Positions 33,705-41,729 of a stretch of DNA of 60,811 bases are shown in pieces. The stretch lies in contig PDIP01000067.1 in assembly GCA_002811645.1 (NCBI GenBank), positions 184,018-244,828 of the forward strand, in the 5' to 3' direction. This DNA is from Corallochytrium limacisporum (taxonomy: Eukaryota; Opisthokonta). Under the pieces are notes generated by a model. It was not told the DNA's origin and did not search any database. It saw only the letters and a program-made list of their open reading frames with translations. The position numbers and the translations under genes were made by a program. Position 1 is the first letter of the stretch, and every line of letters starts with the position of its first letter.

Positions 33705-34375
33705 AGCGTTCTCTATATATTCCTCGGTCTGTACAGGTCCGCCTATATCCTTTAGGATTGCGCTTACATGTCACTGACCCTAGTGGAGAAGTTCCTATAT
33801 AGTATTTTCTTATGTACCCTTTAGTTGCCGCCCATGCTAACGCGACAAAAACAAGTCTTGACGAAGACATCACGGGAACTACACCTTTTGTGCTCACCCG
33901 CCCAAACTTGCAAGTTTGCAGCTCCAAGGGGACTCTCGCGGATCCTTAGCTTTGGATTTTTCGCGCTCGAAAGTTTTGCACCGCCGTCGACTGGGAGGGT
34001 ATTGATTCCCAGTTTCAGACCGCCTCACATTTTGCGGTTCATTGTCTATTGAACACTGGCAAATCGCATTGATTTTTGGCTTGTGAAAATTGAATCAGCT
34101 GGCCTATTATGAACGCACGAGAAAGAGTGTGGACGAGTTTGATTTAGGTAGTTGCAATCGAATCAACTGTGATGCGAAAGGCAATCTGCTCTACGGTGTA
34201 GTCTTGGTGCCCCGAGTCTCTCAGCACGGGGGGAGAATGAAGGTGCAAACCTCCGATCGCCCCGCGGGGAGGGGGAGAGGTGCGAGGCTCACGGTCTATC
34301 TTTGTCAGACGTAGAGCTACTTTAACGCCGTTGGATATGTGAACAAAGAATCAGATGCCATAAGACAGGCAGCGG
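33705..34375. promoter_or_regulatory. Divergent upstream region of POLA1 and the CATIP-like locus
   Basis: About 670 bp. It contains TATATA at about 33715-33720 close to the POLA1 start and the TTTTTCGCGC element at 33957-33966. A GC palindrome-like patch (CGCCCCGCGGGGAGGGGG) occurs at about 34258-34275. No gene is seen. Confidence 0.5.
33957..33966 (+). promoter_or_regulatory. E2F-like element TTTTTCGCGC upstream of POLA1
   Basis: It fits the E2F consensus and lies 253 bp upstream of the POLA1 ATG. It has the same core and orientation as the elements before SMC5 and ORC5. Function is inferred. Confidence 0.5.
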
Positions 34376-35446
34376 ATGCATGTCGAATCATTCAACGAGT
34401 TCAGCCTGCAAACGCTGGTCTACATCCTGGACGATGTAACGAGAAAACTGATCCGTCATACTTAGAAACAGATCAAACCAACGCGTCATGGCATTGGAAT
34501 TCTGCAAGGGACTGGGCACGACTCTGAACGCTGATATCCTTATTGATGAGACATTTCAAGAGCACCATAATGAGGATTCGAAGTCCTGGATCAGCGTCAA
34601 GGCCGGGGTCCAGGGGGGCCAGGACTACTACGAGGTCGCCGTTCAGGAGATGCTCGCGACCTGAAGAGGTCTCTGACTGGTCGGGTTTCCTCAAGGCTAT
34701 ATACACTGTCCATGAAGGACGTAATTGACAAGAGAGGCGAGCAAATTTATGTAGCCGAAGTCAACAGACTCTCACGGACAGAATTCAAGGTGACGAGGAA
34801 AGGTACGGAAGATCAAATTATGAAAGATGGCGAAGGTATCATTGCGCAAGAGGAGCCTGTGACTCCTCTCATCACAGCCGTGGGTGATGTGATACTACAA
34901 CGACTGTTGATCAAACAGATTTTCACCAAAGACGAAGAAATCTTTAATTTCAAGGCGTGGAATGTGCGGCCAGTGACTCTGGGTCCATAATTCGTCGTGA
35001 GAAGAGGAGCGATGATGCCCACAATATGGTCTCTACCAAATTGTGGGGTATTGCTGGAAGTGACAGATGCTGAAGACGCTGTGTATGGCAAGTCTGCTCT
35101 AAGCCGGAACACTGTTGTCCAAGAGAACGGCGAGGTAAGTTCTGTTGCCACGAAGGTGGCTGAGGTCAGCGTCAATGATTCCACAGCTGTGCCTGCAGCA
35201 ACGTCCAAGAAGACCGATCTCGTTTCCCTGAGCGAAGTTCCTGATGCCTGGGTCGAAGATCTGGAACTGCTGAGTCGTTTCGTAGACAAACGCACTGCTT
35301 TAAAGCTTGACCATTTGGGCTATCTTCAAGGGCATCCCGAAGTCAACCAAATGCTCGCCGACTTCACTGAACTAGTCTTATTGAAGAGGCCGCAAAATGT
35401 CATAATGTTTGCAGCGGACTACTTCAGCAGGCTGTCATCTACATGA
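34376..35446 (+). pseudogene. Broken CATIP-like ciliogenesis gene
   Basis: The protein pieces resemble CATIP, the ciliogenesis-associated TTC17-interacting protein, but lie in different frames. Piece 1 (from 34376) reads FNEFSLQTLVYILDDV. Piece 2 (34488-34664, another frame) includes LNADILIDETFQ and SWISVKAGVQGGQDYYEV and ends at TGA. Piece 3 returns to the first frame (from about 34650: RDLKRSLTGRVSSRLYTL, EQIYVAEVNRLSRTEF), meets TAA at 34988-34990, then continues in the same frame to 35446. The last ~60 residues (WVEDLELLSRFVDKRTAL, YLQGHPEVNQMLADF, VIMFAADYFS) are the most diagnostic: the C-terminal CATIP block with its RIIa-like helices. The body is shorter than in animals around the second frame change, which suggests a deletion. 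All neighbours are intact and intronless, so decay is more likely than introns, but very short introns or sequencing errors cannot be ruled out. Confidence 0.6.
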
Positions 35447-35634
35447 TCTAGTATCGACTCCGATCACAAACCTATTACCTTTACCCTCCGATTCCACTCT
35501 GTGTTTTAATTGCTTGATTGCATGTTGCATGTATTACTGTTTATGTTTGTGTGTGTTTGGATACAGAAGCTGCAACCAGTGACGTATTGCAAGTGGAAGA
35601 CTAGATGTTTGAAAAGGTTACGAAGCTAAGGGAC

Positions 35635-36345
35635 TTACTTCATGTTCTCCAGCTGCTTAATGCACAGCTCAAGGTTCTCTTCTTCAATCTTGGGGGTCAT
35701 TCCCTTGCGGACAGCATCCTCTACGTAGGCGACAAGCTCATCTTGCTCCTTTCGTGCCTCACTCTTCTCGGTTTCGATAAGGAAATCGAGGTACTTGACG
35801 GCCTGGTTACGGTACTCGTGCTTGCTAAGGCGCACAGCCAATTCAGCAGCCATCTCATTGGCGTCCTGAGCAATCTGGTACGAGTCCTTGGTCAGCTCCT
35901 CGGCGGCGACGTTGTACTGGAGAGATTCGATCTGCTCCTTGATACCGTCAACAGCAGCAAAGCGAGCCTGGGACAGCTCGTTCTCGATGTCGGCAGCACG
36001 AGTGGTAAAGAACTCCCGAATACCGTCTCCCGCCTTGCTGTACACAAGGTAAACGAAAGCACCGAAGCAACCCAGTACCACGGTCTCAGAGTGGAGAATC
36101 AGAATCTCCTTGGAGAAGAGGTACACACCCAGAGCGCCACTGAAGAGAATACCGCCGGTCTGACCAGTCTTCTGTGACATAACATTGTTGATAGATCCGA
36201 AAAGACCACTGCTCTGGTTACGCTGAGGCACCTGAGTACGGAAGTTGCGAGCCGCCAAGATGGCCGTGGGTTTGATTGCCTGATTCGCCACCGCGAAGCG
36301 AGGGGCCATTACGGCTGTCCGAGTAAACAAGTTGCGAGCCAGCAT
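35635..36345 (-). CDS. ATP5PB: Mitochondrial ATP synthase subunit b (subunit 4)
   Basis: A 236-residue peripheral-stalk subunit of the mitochondrial F1Fo ATP synthase. Residues 1-45 are Arg/Ala/Ser-rich without acids and form a mitochondrial presequence (MLARNLFTRTAVMAPRFA). Two hydrophobic segments follow (about 63-80 and 85-105, with GVYLFSKEILILHSE between them), then a long charged helix to the C-terminus. The spacing of SKE...SE and the overall length are those of the opisthokont Atp4/ATP5PB family and not of the bacterial or plant type. It converges on the CATIP-like locus with 188 bp between ends. Confidence 0.88.
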   Translation of the reverse strand: MLARNLFTRTAVMAPRFAVANQAIKPTAILAARNFRTQVPQRNQSSGLFGSINNVMSQKTGQTGGILFSGALGVYLFSKEILILHSETVVLGCFGAFVYLVYSKAGDGIREFFTTRAADIENELSQARFAAVDGIKEQIESLQYNVAAEELTKDSYQIAQDANEMAAELAVRLSKHEYRNQAVKYLDFLIETEKSEARKEQDELVAYVEDAVRKGMTPKIEEENLELCIKQLENMK

Positions 36346-37268
36346 GTTTCCTCAAGTGTTAAACTAGTTGGGTATCCCTATGATCCCGCAAAACAACTAA
36401 AACCAGACTGTAAGTATTCCCGGAACCCGGTTGAATGCACTCCAGTCAATGCTGTATCTTTTATTGCTGGTTGAACTCAATCATAGTACACTTGTTCACT
36501 TGATGTACCTCCATATTGACACTTGACAGACGGCATCTTGCCATAATCTTCATCCATAATCCATCCTGTTCATAAGTGTTCGACAGTTTTTGTAATCAAA
36601 GTTACGGCGGGAAAAGCTAACCCAGAAAGTGGGAAGAGAAGCGCAAATGACACGTCCAGTTGGAGCCATTAGTCCTCGATCTCTCCCTTGGGAACCCCGT
36701 GAACCTGCTACCCCGTGAGCGGACTCACTCACACACAGCCAGTCCCCCTGTTTTTTCCACGCGGCCGAGAAGCGGTTGCGTGAGTACTGGAACTGTTTTG
36801 CCGGAATCGGGACTTGGCAAACCGGGACCACCTGTAAGTACTGAAACTACCGCGAAAGGGGAGACCCGCTGGGTGTGAATTCCGTTTCAGGGCTCAATAA
36901 TGAATGAACCCGAAATAGAGGTGGTCTCGAGACCAATCCCTCTTGGCTTTGGGCAGCGGGTGGCTTGATACGTACACGCAAAGTTCTGCGGTTGGTTTTG
37001 GTAGTGATTATATGGAGAATTGGAACGGAGCGCTATAGGCGTGCGGAGCTCAGCAAAGGTTGTTACCAGTTGGCCCGCAATTTTTTGTTTTTGTTTTGTT
37101 TATGTATTGGTATTCGACAAATAAAATGCGAATCAGATTTATCGATATTTTCATCGCGGAAATGGGACTCCTGGTAGGCCCGCGACTAGAGACCGGTATA
37201 CGGGCGGCTTTCACCAAGCGCGATGGGGAAGAGACAATGCAAATACACATGTTAAATGATACGATATT
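36346..37268. other. Spacer between ATP synthase b and ORC5 (tandem)
   Basis: About 920 bp containing the ORC5 3' end region and the upstream region of the ATP synthase b gene, both on the minus strand. Two AGTACTG motifs flank about 36783-36842. Nothing else was recognised. Confidence 0.5.
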
Positions 37269-38975
37269 CTATTCTGTATAGTAATCGGCGAGATACTGTG
37301 TCACGTCAACACGGAGCTCACAGCCGATGGCTTTGACAAGGTCAAGCGAAGCAAGGCACTTGAACTTGGGGTTGTCGATATCATCAAAGCGCCCAACTTT
37401 GGCAAGGAAACGCAGACTGATCAAAGTCTGGACCTGGATTAGCACATCAGACGGATTTGTAGTCTGGTCCTGAGGTGCAAGAGAGTGGAAAATCGCCATG
37501 AGTCGATTGGCAGGGAACATCTTGGGACCCAACAGCGTTTGTCGAGTGCGTTCCTTGGCCTTCATGGTCGCCTTTGTCTGTCGCTTCTTGCGTTCGGCTG
37601 GGTTACTGCGGGCGACGAAGAAACGTCTGTCCATTTTGGCAGGGTTGAAACTGCATATGAATGAAGCGAGTAAGAGGTACTTTGCCATGAGGGGCAGCTC
37701 CAGCTCCCTTGCCATTTCCCGCGAGCTGCCACGTGTGGTCATGGCCTGTTTACCACTGTTGGTCATGAGGGAGCGCAGTGCTTGTGATTTTTGCTCATCA
37801 AGCTGTCCCAAAGTATCTCCGAAGTGTGCCAAGTTCTCTTCAGCGTCAATGTCTTCAGTCTCCATTCTCTTCTCGAGCTCTGTTAAGCGCTCTTCTTCCT
37901 GCCTGATGCGCCTGTTAATGGATGACATGGTCCTCTGGTACTGTCCGTAAAGCGCGTTCCATTCTACGGTGCTTAATTCACGAAGATGAAGTCGATGCAA
38001 GACCTCACGAATAAAGGGCGAGATGTACTGGTAAAGTTTTGATGCATCCGACTGATCCACTTCCCCACGTCGCACTGGTCCGATGAATACGGGCCAAAGC
38101 TGCCTCGCCGCATGCCTCCATTCACGTAGATCACCGCAAAAGATGTGAAGGGAGTTCCGCAAAATATTGACAAAGATGCGCCACGGTAGCTGATATTCTG
38201 CATCAGGGCACTCGGACACGAGGATCTCTGCTTTGGTCGAGTGTGCAAGACCACGGAAGAAAAAGATGTATGGCTCGACGAAAGTGTTCCGCCGACCTGA
38301 CAAATGAATTCCACGCACTAAATCCCAAGCCCAACTGCTGATGGCAACTACGCTCACTTTCACAGGAACACCCTGTAAGTCATGTTCTATAGTGCTCTGT
38401 GATGCTGTCACTTCACTAACACAGACCAGCCGGTCAGCGTAGTACGTTCCTACCATTTCTGAAAGACGGCTAAGGTATGTAAGCGCCTGCTGTGCGCTAC
38501 TATTGTGCTGAGCGCACTGCTCTGCGGATCGAAGCACAATGAACACACGTGGAGTCGGTAAGCAGCAACCACAAGTGCTGAGAATCTCCAGAATTTTGAA
38601 CTTCTGTTGACCATTCTGGCAGCTGTTTGAGAAAATATCACGGTGGTGATTTGCTCTAGGGCAGTGTTCCCGAATGTTCTCCTTCAGTAGAGCACCCAGT
38701 TGTCTTGCCATCGATCCCCATGCATAGCTAGTACGACTGACCAAAGAAAAGTCCAGGCAATCTAGGGTGATCACAGTGTTCTGTAACTCGTTATCCGGTC
38801 CCTTTACGACTCGGTTCAACGTCTCGAAGCGAAGGGAAGAATCCGGGCCCTGCAACCACAAGAAAGGTGCCCCTGCAAAATGTGGGTCACATGGCCGTAG
38901 CAAACAGTTCAAAGCCTCCGTCTCCTTCTGTCTGTATAAGTCAACCAGCTTGGCTGACGTTGTGCTGGTGATCAT
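37269..38975 (-). CDS. ORC5: Origin recognition complex subunit 5
   Basis: A 568-residue ORC5 protein, part of the six-subunit complex that marks replication origins and loads MCM. The C-terminal half is diagnostic: LELPLMAKYLLLASFICSFN, DRRFFVAR, a Lys/Arg-rich stretch (ERKKRQTKATMKAK), LLGPKMFPANRLMAIFHSL, and a final DVTQYLADY. The N-terminal AAA+ region aligns in position, but Walker A reads LQGPDSSLRF (residues 41-50) with no GK(S/T), and the Walker B strand reads VFIVLRSAE with Arg149 where an acid is expected. The ATP site therefore looks lost. A coiled-coil segment (about residues 355-400) is inserted before the C-terminal region. It is divergent from PRORP and has an E2F-like palindrome 256 bp upstream. 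Confidence 0.9.
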   Translation of the reverse strand: MITSTTSAKLVDLYRQKETEALNCLLRPCDPHFAGAPFLWLQGPDSSLRFETLNRVVKGPDNELQNTVITLDCLDFSLVSRTSYAWGSMARQLGALLKENIREHCPRANHHRDIFSNSCQNGQQKFKILEILSTCGCCLPTPRVFIVLRSAEQCAQHNSSAQQALTYLSRLSEMVGTYYADRLVCVSEVTASQSTIEHDLQGVPVKVSVVAISSWAWDLVRGIHLSGRRNTFVEPYIFFFRGLAHSTKAEILVSECPDAEYQLPWRIFVNILRNSLHIFCGDLREWRHAARQLWPVFIGPVRRGEVDQSDASKLYQYISPFIREVLHRLHLRELSTVEWNALYGQYQRTMSSINRRIRQEEERLTELEKRMETEDIDAEENLAHFGDTLGQLDEQKSQALRSLMTNSGKQAMTTRGSSREMARELELPLMAKYLLLASFICSFNPAKMDRRFFVARSNPAERKKRQTKATMKAKERTRQTLLGPKMFPANRLMAIFHSLAPQDQTTNPSDVLIQVQTLISLRFLAKVGRFDDIDNPKFKCLASLDLVKAIGCELRVDVTQYLADYYTE

Positions 38976-39722
38976 GATTCTGCCTTCTCGAGTATCTTAC
39001 AGACAGCCGCAGCATCCGGATCTGTACGGGTTCAATCCAACTAGCATCTCAGCAAATCTCAAGTATGTGGTAGGTGCATAAATCTGTACACCCCTCTGGG
39101 CGTCTTTAAGGAAAGGATCTTACGTTTGCTTTGTAATTGAAGGTAGCGAAAGAGTCCTCGAGTGGCAGGAGCTCACCTTGGCTCCTTGAGACCCCCTTTA
39201 GCTTATCCGTGCTGAGAGCTACTCCCGAAGTTTTCGCGCGCGAAGAGGAAGCAATTGGGGGCCGATTTTCCAAAGGGTTCAGGGACAAAGGTGAGGGGCA
39301 CGTGTCGGTTGCCGGCAGAGACCGGTGCGAGTCTCGCAAAATCCATTGAGCCGGCGGAGTCAAATTTCTTCGGCCCCCCCATCACAGCGGACCCCACGAG
39401 CACCAAGGGCCGTTTTAGTGCGCTAAGTGGGTCTCCACCCGCCCTTGGCCTCTCATAAGGACCCAAGCGCGTGTGCATGTGAGCATACTTTGAGGCCTCT
39501 CCGTAAGATGGGTGAACCAGCTAGCTATTTGAAAGGGAACACTGGATTGAGATCTTGGCAGATGAGTAAATAAGAATGGTGCGAAGGTACATGATTGTAA
39601 TTGAGGTGAAGATCAATACGGATGTCAGGAACGTTGCTGATGGCATAGGAAACTTAGGGAAGGGCACGGCCCTGTAACACATCAAATTAAAGAATCTTTG
39701 TAACACATACACTACTTTGGAA
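38976..39722. promoter_or_regulatory. Divergent upstream region of ORC5 and PRORP
   Basis: About 745 bp. It contains the palindromic element TTTTCGCGCGCGAA at 39231-39244. No TATA box was recognised. A GGTTCAATCC stretch at 39029-39038 resembles a tRNA B box, but no cloverleaf can be built around it. Confidence 0.5.
39231..39244 (+). promoter_or_regulatory. E2F-like palindrome TTTTCGCGCGCGAA upstream of ORC5
   Basis: The core TTCGCGCGCGAA is a perfect palindrome and contains the E2F consensus in both orientations. It is 256 bp upstream of the ORC5 ATG and also upstream of PRORP. Confidence 0.55.
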
Positions 39723-41645
39723 ATGTTCCGGCAGGTTTCGTCTGTGGTGTCTCACCGTGGAGCGATCCGAATAGCATCACGTCACCCGACCGCTGGCCTC
39801 ATTAACAGATCCAGATGTGTAACCCCTGTACTCTTGCACTGCTGGAATGAGTCTTTGTTTGCCGGCAGCAAACGATCCAATCACCAATATGCGCCCTTTC
39901 GCGGTGTAAAGAAAGGACGAAGAGTTTCTGTTACACTTCGTAAGGCTATTTATGATATCCAGCAGGGAACGAAAACTGGTGACTTTGACATGGTTGAAAG
40001 CCTCGTCCGCGGACTAAAACTCGGTGAAGAAGACGGAGATACCATGGTGAGGGAGACATGGCAGCCGTGGCTATACATGACGAGTCACTATGCGCCACAA
40101 AAGCTCATTGACACAGAATGGAACGAGTATCTTGCCTGGTGCTCTGAGAAAGGTCTGGAACCGCTTAATTCAGATCATATGCTGTACGTAAAGGCACTCA
40201 GTCGGCTGGGCCGATTGAACGATGCTTTTGAATATCTGGAAAATTATGAAAAAGCTCTGGAAACGGATGGAAAGCGGACTGATGGCAAACACAAACTCCA
40301 AGCACGTCATTTTGGTGCAATTCTGGAGAGTGTTTGCGATCGGGGAGAGTGGGATCTTATTGTGGAGGCATACGAGCGCATCCACTCATACAATTTGGAG
40401 CCACTAGAGAAGCATTTCATGGTTATGTTCGACGCTGCGATGCAGCCCAACGCTCCAAAGACGTACAAACAACAGATTCTGCACCTTATTTTGCAAGACC
40501 TTCGTCAAACATACGTTTACGGGCTTACCAAGCCTCTGTACCACCAAGTCGCTGATTTCTTGCTTGATGCCGCGATTCCACCAGCGGTTGTGTTCGGGGA
40601 AGACAACGTCGTACAACCTGACAAGTATAGTGTACGGCACACAACCATAACTAATCAGGGAATCTGCCGCAATTGCAACCAACCCCTAGAACGTGCATAC
40701 ATGAGCACTGATGAGAAGGCCAAGCTTCTGAACGAAATTGAGACCATGATGCAGCTGGATGACGTTCACCAGACGCATATGGCGCATCTGAGGGTGTTTC
40801 ATGAACACCTTCGAGACTATGGACCATTCAACGCAATAGTAGATGGCATGAACGTTGGCTATGAAACTATGCGTGCAAACCATCAACGGCCCAACTCGAG
40901 TAAAATTTTCCGTCAAATTGACTGGTCATGGGATCGCATTGCAGACTGCGCGGATGCCTTGCTGAGGAGAAAGTTGTTTCCTCTCATCCTGGTCAAGAAT
41001 CACACCATTCAACCATTTCGCAAACTGCTGCCGCAACAGTATTGTGATCAAATGGATCGCTATCTGGACTCGGATCGCAAGAGACGTATACCCAATATCT
41101 ACTCCTCGGACCGTGATTATGAACGCGCTGCAGAAATTGTAACGGAACTGATGAACAGGCACATGCTCTTCCCCATCCCGGACCAGGCTAGTGACGACTT
41201 TTGGATTCTGTTTGCTGCCGTTCAGGAGAGCAGCGATGTTGTTTTCGTAAGCAACGATCAAATGCGCGACCATCGGCAGATGCTCAGTCCGCAGGGGGTT
41301 TCGGCATTGCGGAAGTGGCAACGAATTCATCAGTGCTTCCACAAAGCACTCATACCCAGCGGGGTACAGCTCTACCCTCCATTTGATTATGATACTCAAA
41401 TTCAGTCCGACAAATACGGTACCATCCACATACCACCAGCTCTGATTAGCGCTGATGATTTCCACGCAGATATGGTGAACGCACCCAGTCGTACCGTAGG
41501 TGACAGAAACCTGCCTCAAAATAAGCGAACTTCATGGTTGTGCGTTGAGCCGCGAACTCGGGATGGAACGGCTGTTCTGGATCTCAAGCCTCTTGATGCA
41601 CTTGATGTTCACAACGAGAAGGTTAAAGGGGAAGATACAAATTAG
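39723..41645 (+). CDS. PRORP: Protein-only RNase P (PRORP/MRPP3-like)
   Basis: A 640-residue protein-only RNase P, which cleaves the 5' leader from pre-tRNA. The first ~50 residues are Arg/Ser-rich with few acids and look like a mitochondrial presequence. The next region (about 60-290) is helical with PPR-like repeats (HMLYVKALSRLGRLNDAFEYL). A zinc site is begun by CRNC (Cys315, Cys318) and should be completed near the C-terminus (WLCVEP). The NYN metallonuclease domain has IVDGMNVGY (Asp374), SDDFWILFAA (Asp491-Asp492) and FVSNDQMRDHR (Asp512), the four acids of the family. The start is the ATG at 39723; the frame extends two codons upstream without an ATG. It is convergent with the CaV-beta-like gene, with 84 bp between stops. 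Confidence 0.92.
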   Translation: MFRQVSSVVSHRGAIRIASRHPTAGLINRSRCVTPVLLHCWNESLFAGSKRSNHQYAPFRGVKKGRRVSVTLRKAIYDIQQGTKTGDFDMVESLVRGLKLGEEDGDTMVRETWQPWLYMTSHYAPQKLIDTEWNEYLAWCSEKGLEPLNSDHMLYVKALSRLGRLNDAFEYLENYEKALETDGKRTDGKHKLQARHFGAILESVCDRGEWDLIVEAYERIHSYNLEPLEKHFMVMFDAAMQPNAPKTYKQQILHLILQDLRQTYVYGLTKPLYHQVADFLLDAAIPPAVVFGEDNVVQPDKYSVRHTTITNQGICRNCNQPLERAYMSTDEKAKLLNEIETMMQLDDVHQTHMAHLRVFHEHLRDYGPFNAIVDGMNVGYETMRANHQRPNSSKIFRQIDWSWDRIADCADALLRRKLFPLILVKNHTIQPFRKLLPQQYCDQMDRYLDSDRKRRIPNIYSSDRDYERAAEIVTELMNRHMLFPIPDQASDDFWILFAAVQESSDVVFVSNDQMRDHRQMLSPQGVSALRKWQRIHQCFHKALIPSGVQLYPPFDYDTQIQSDKYGTIHIPPALISADDFHADMVNAPSRTVGDRNLPQNKRTSWLCVEPRTRDGTAVLDLKPLDALDVHNEKVKGEDTN

Positions 41646-41729
41646 TCATCACCATCTGCTTTGCAAGCTGTATTTTAACATGATTACAAAAGCTCATTGT
41701 ACATAGCGCATTCAGCGCCATCCAAGACT

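Noticed and set aside
39000-39060. Possible tRNA gene around GGTTCAATCC
   Set aside because: The B-box-like string has no A box at proper spacing and no acceptor or anticodon stems could be paired.
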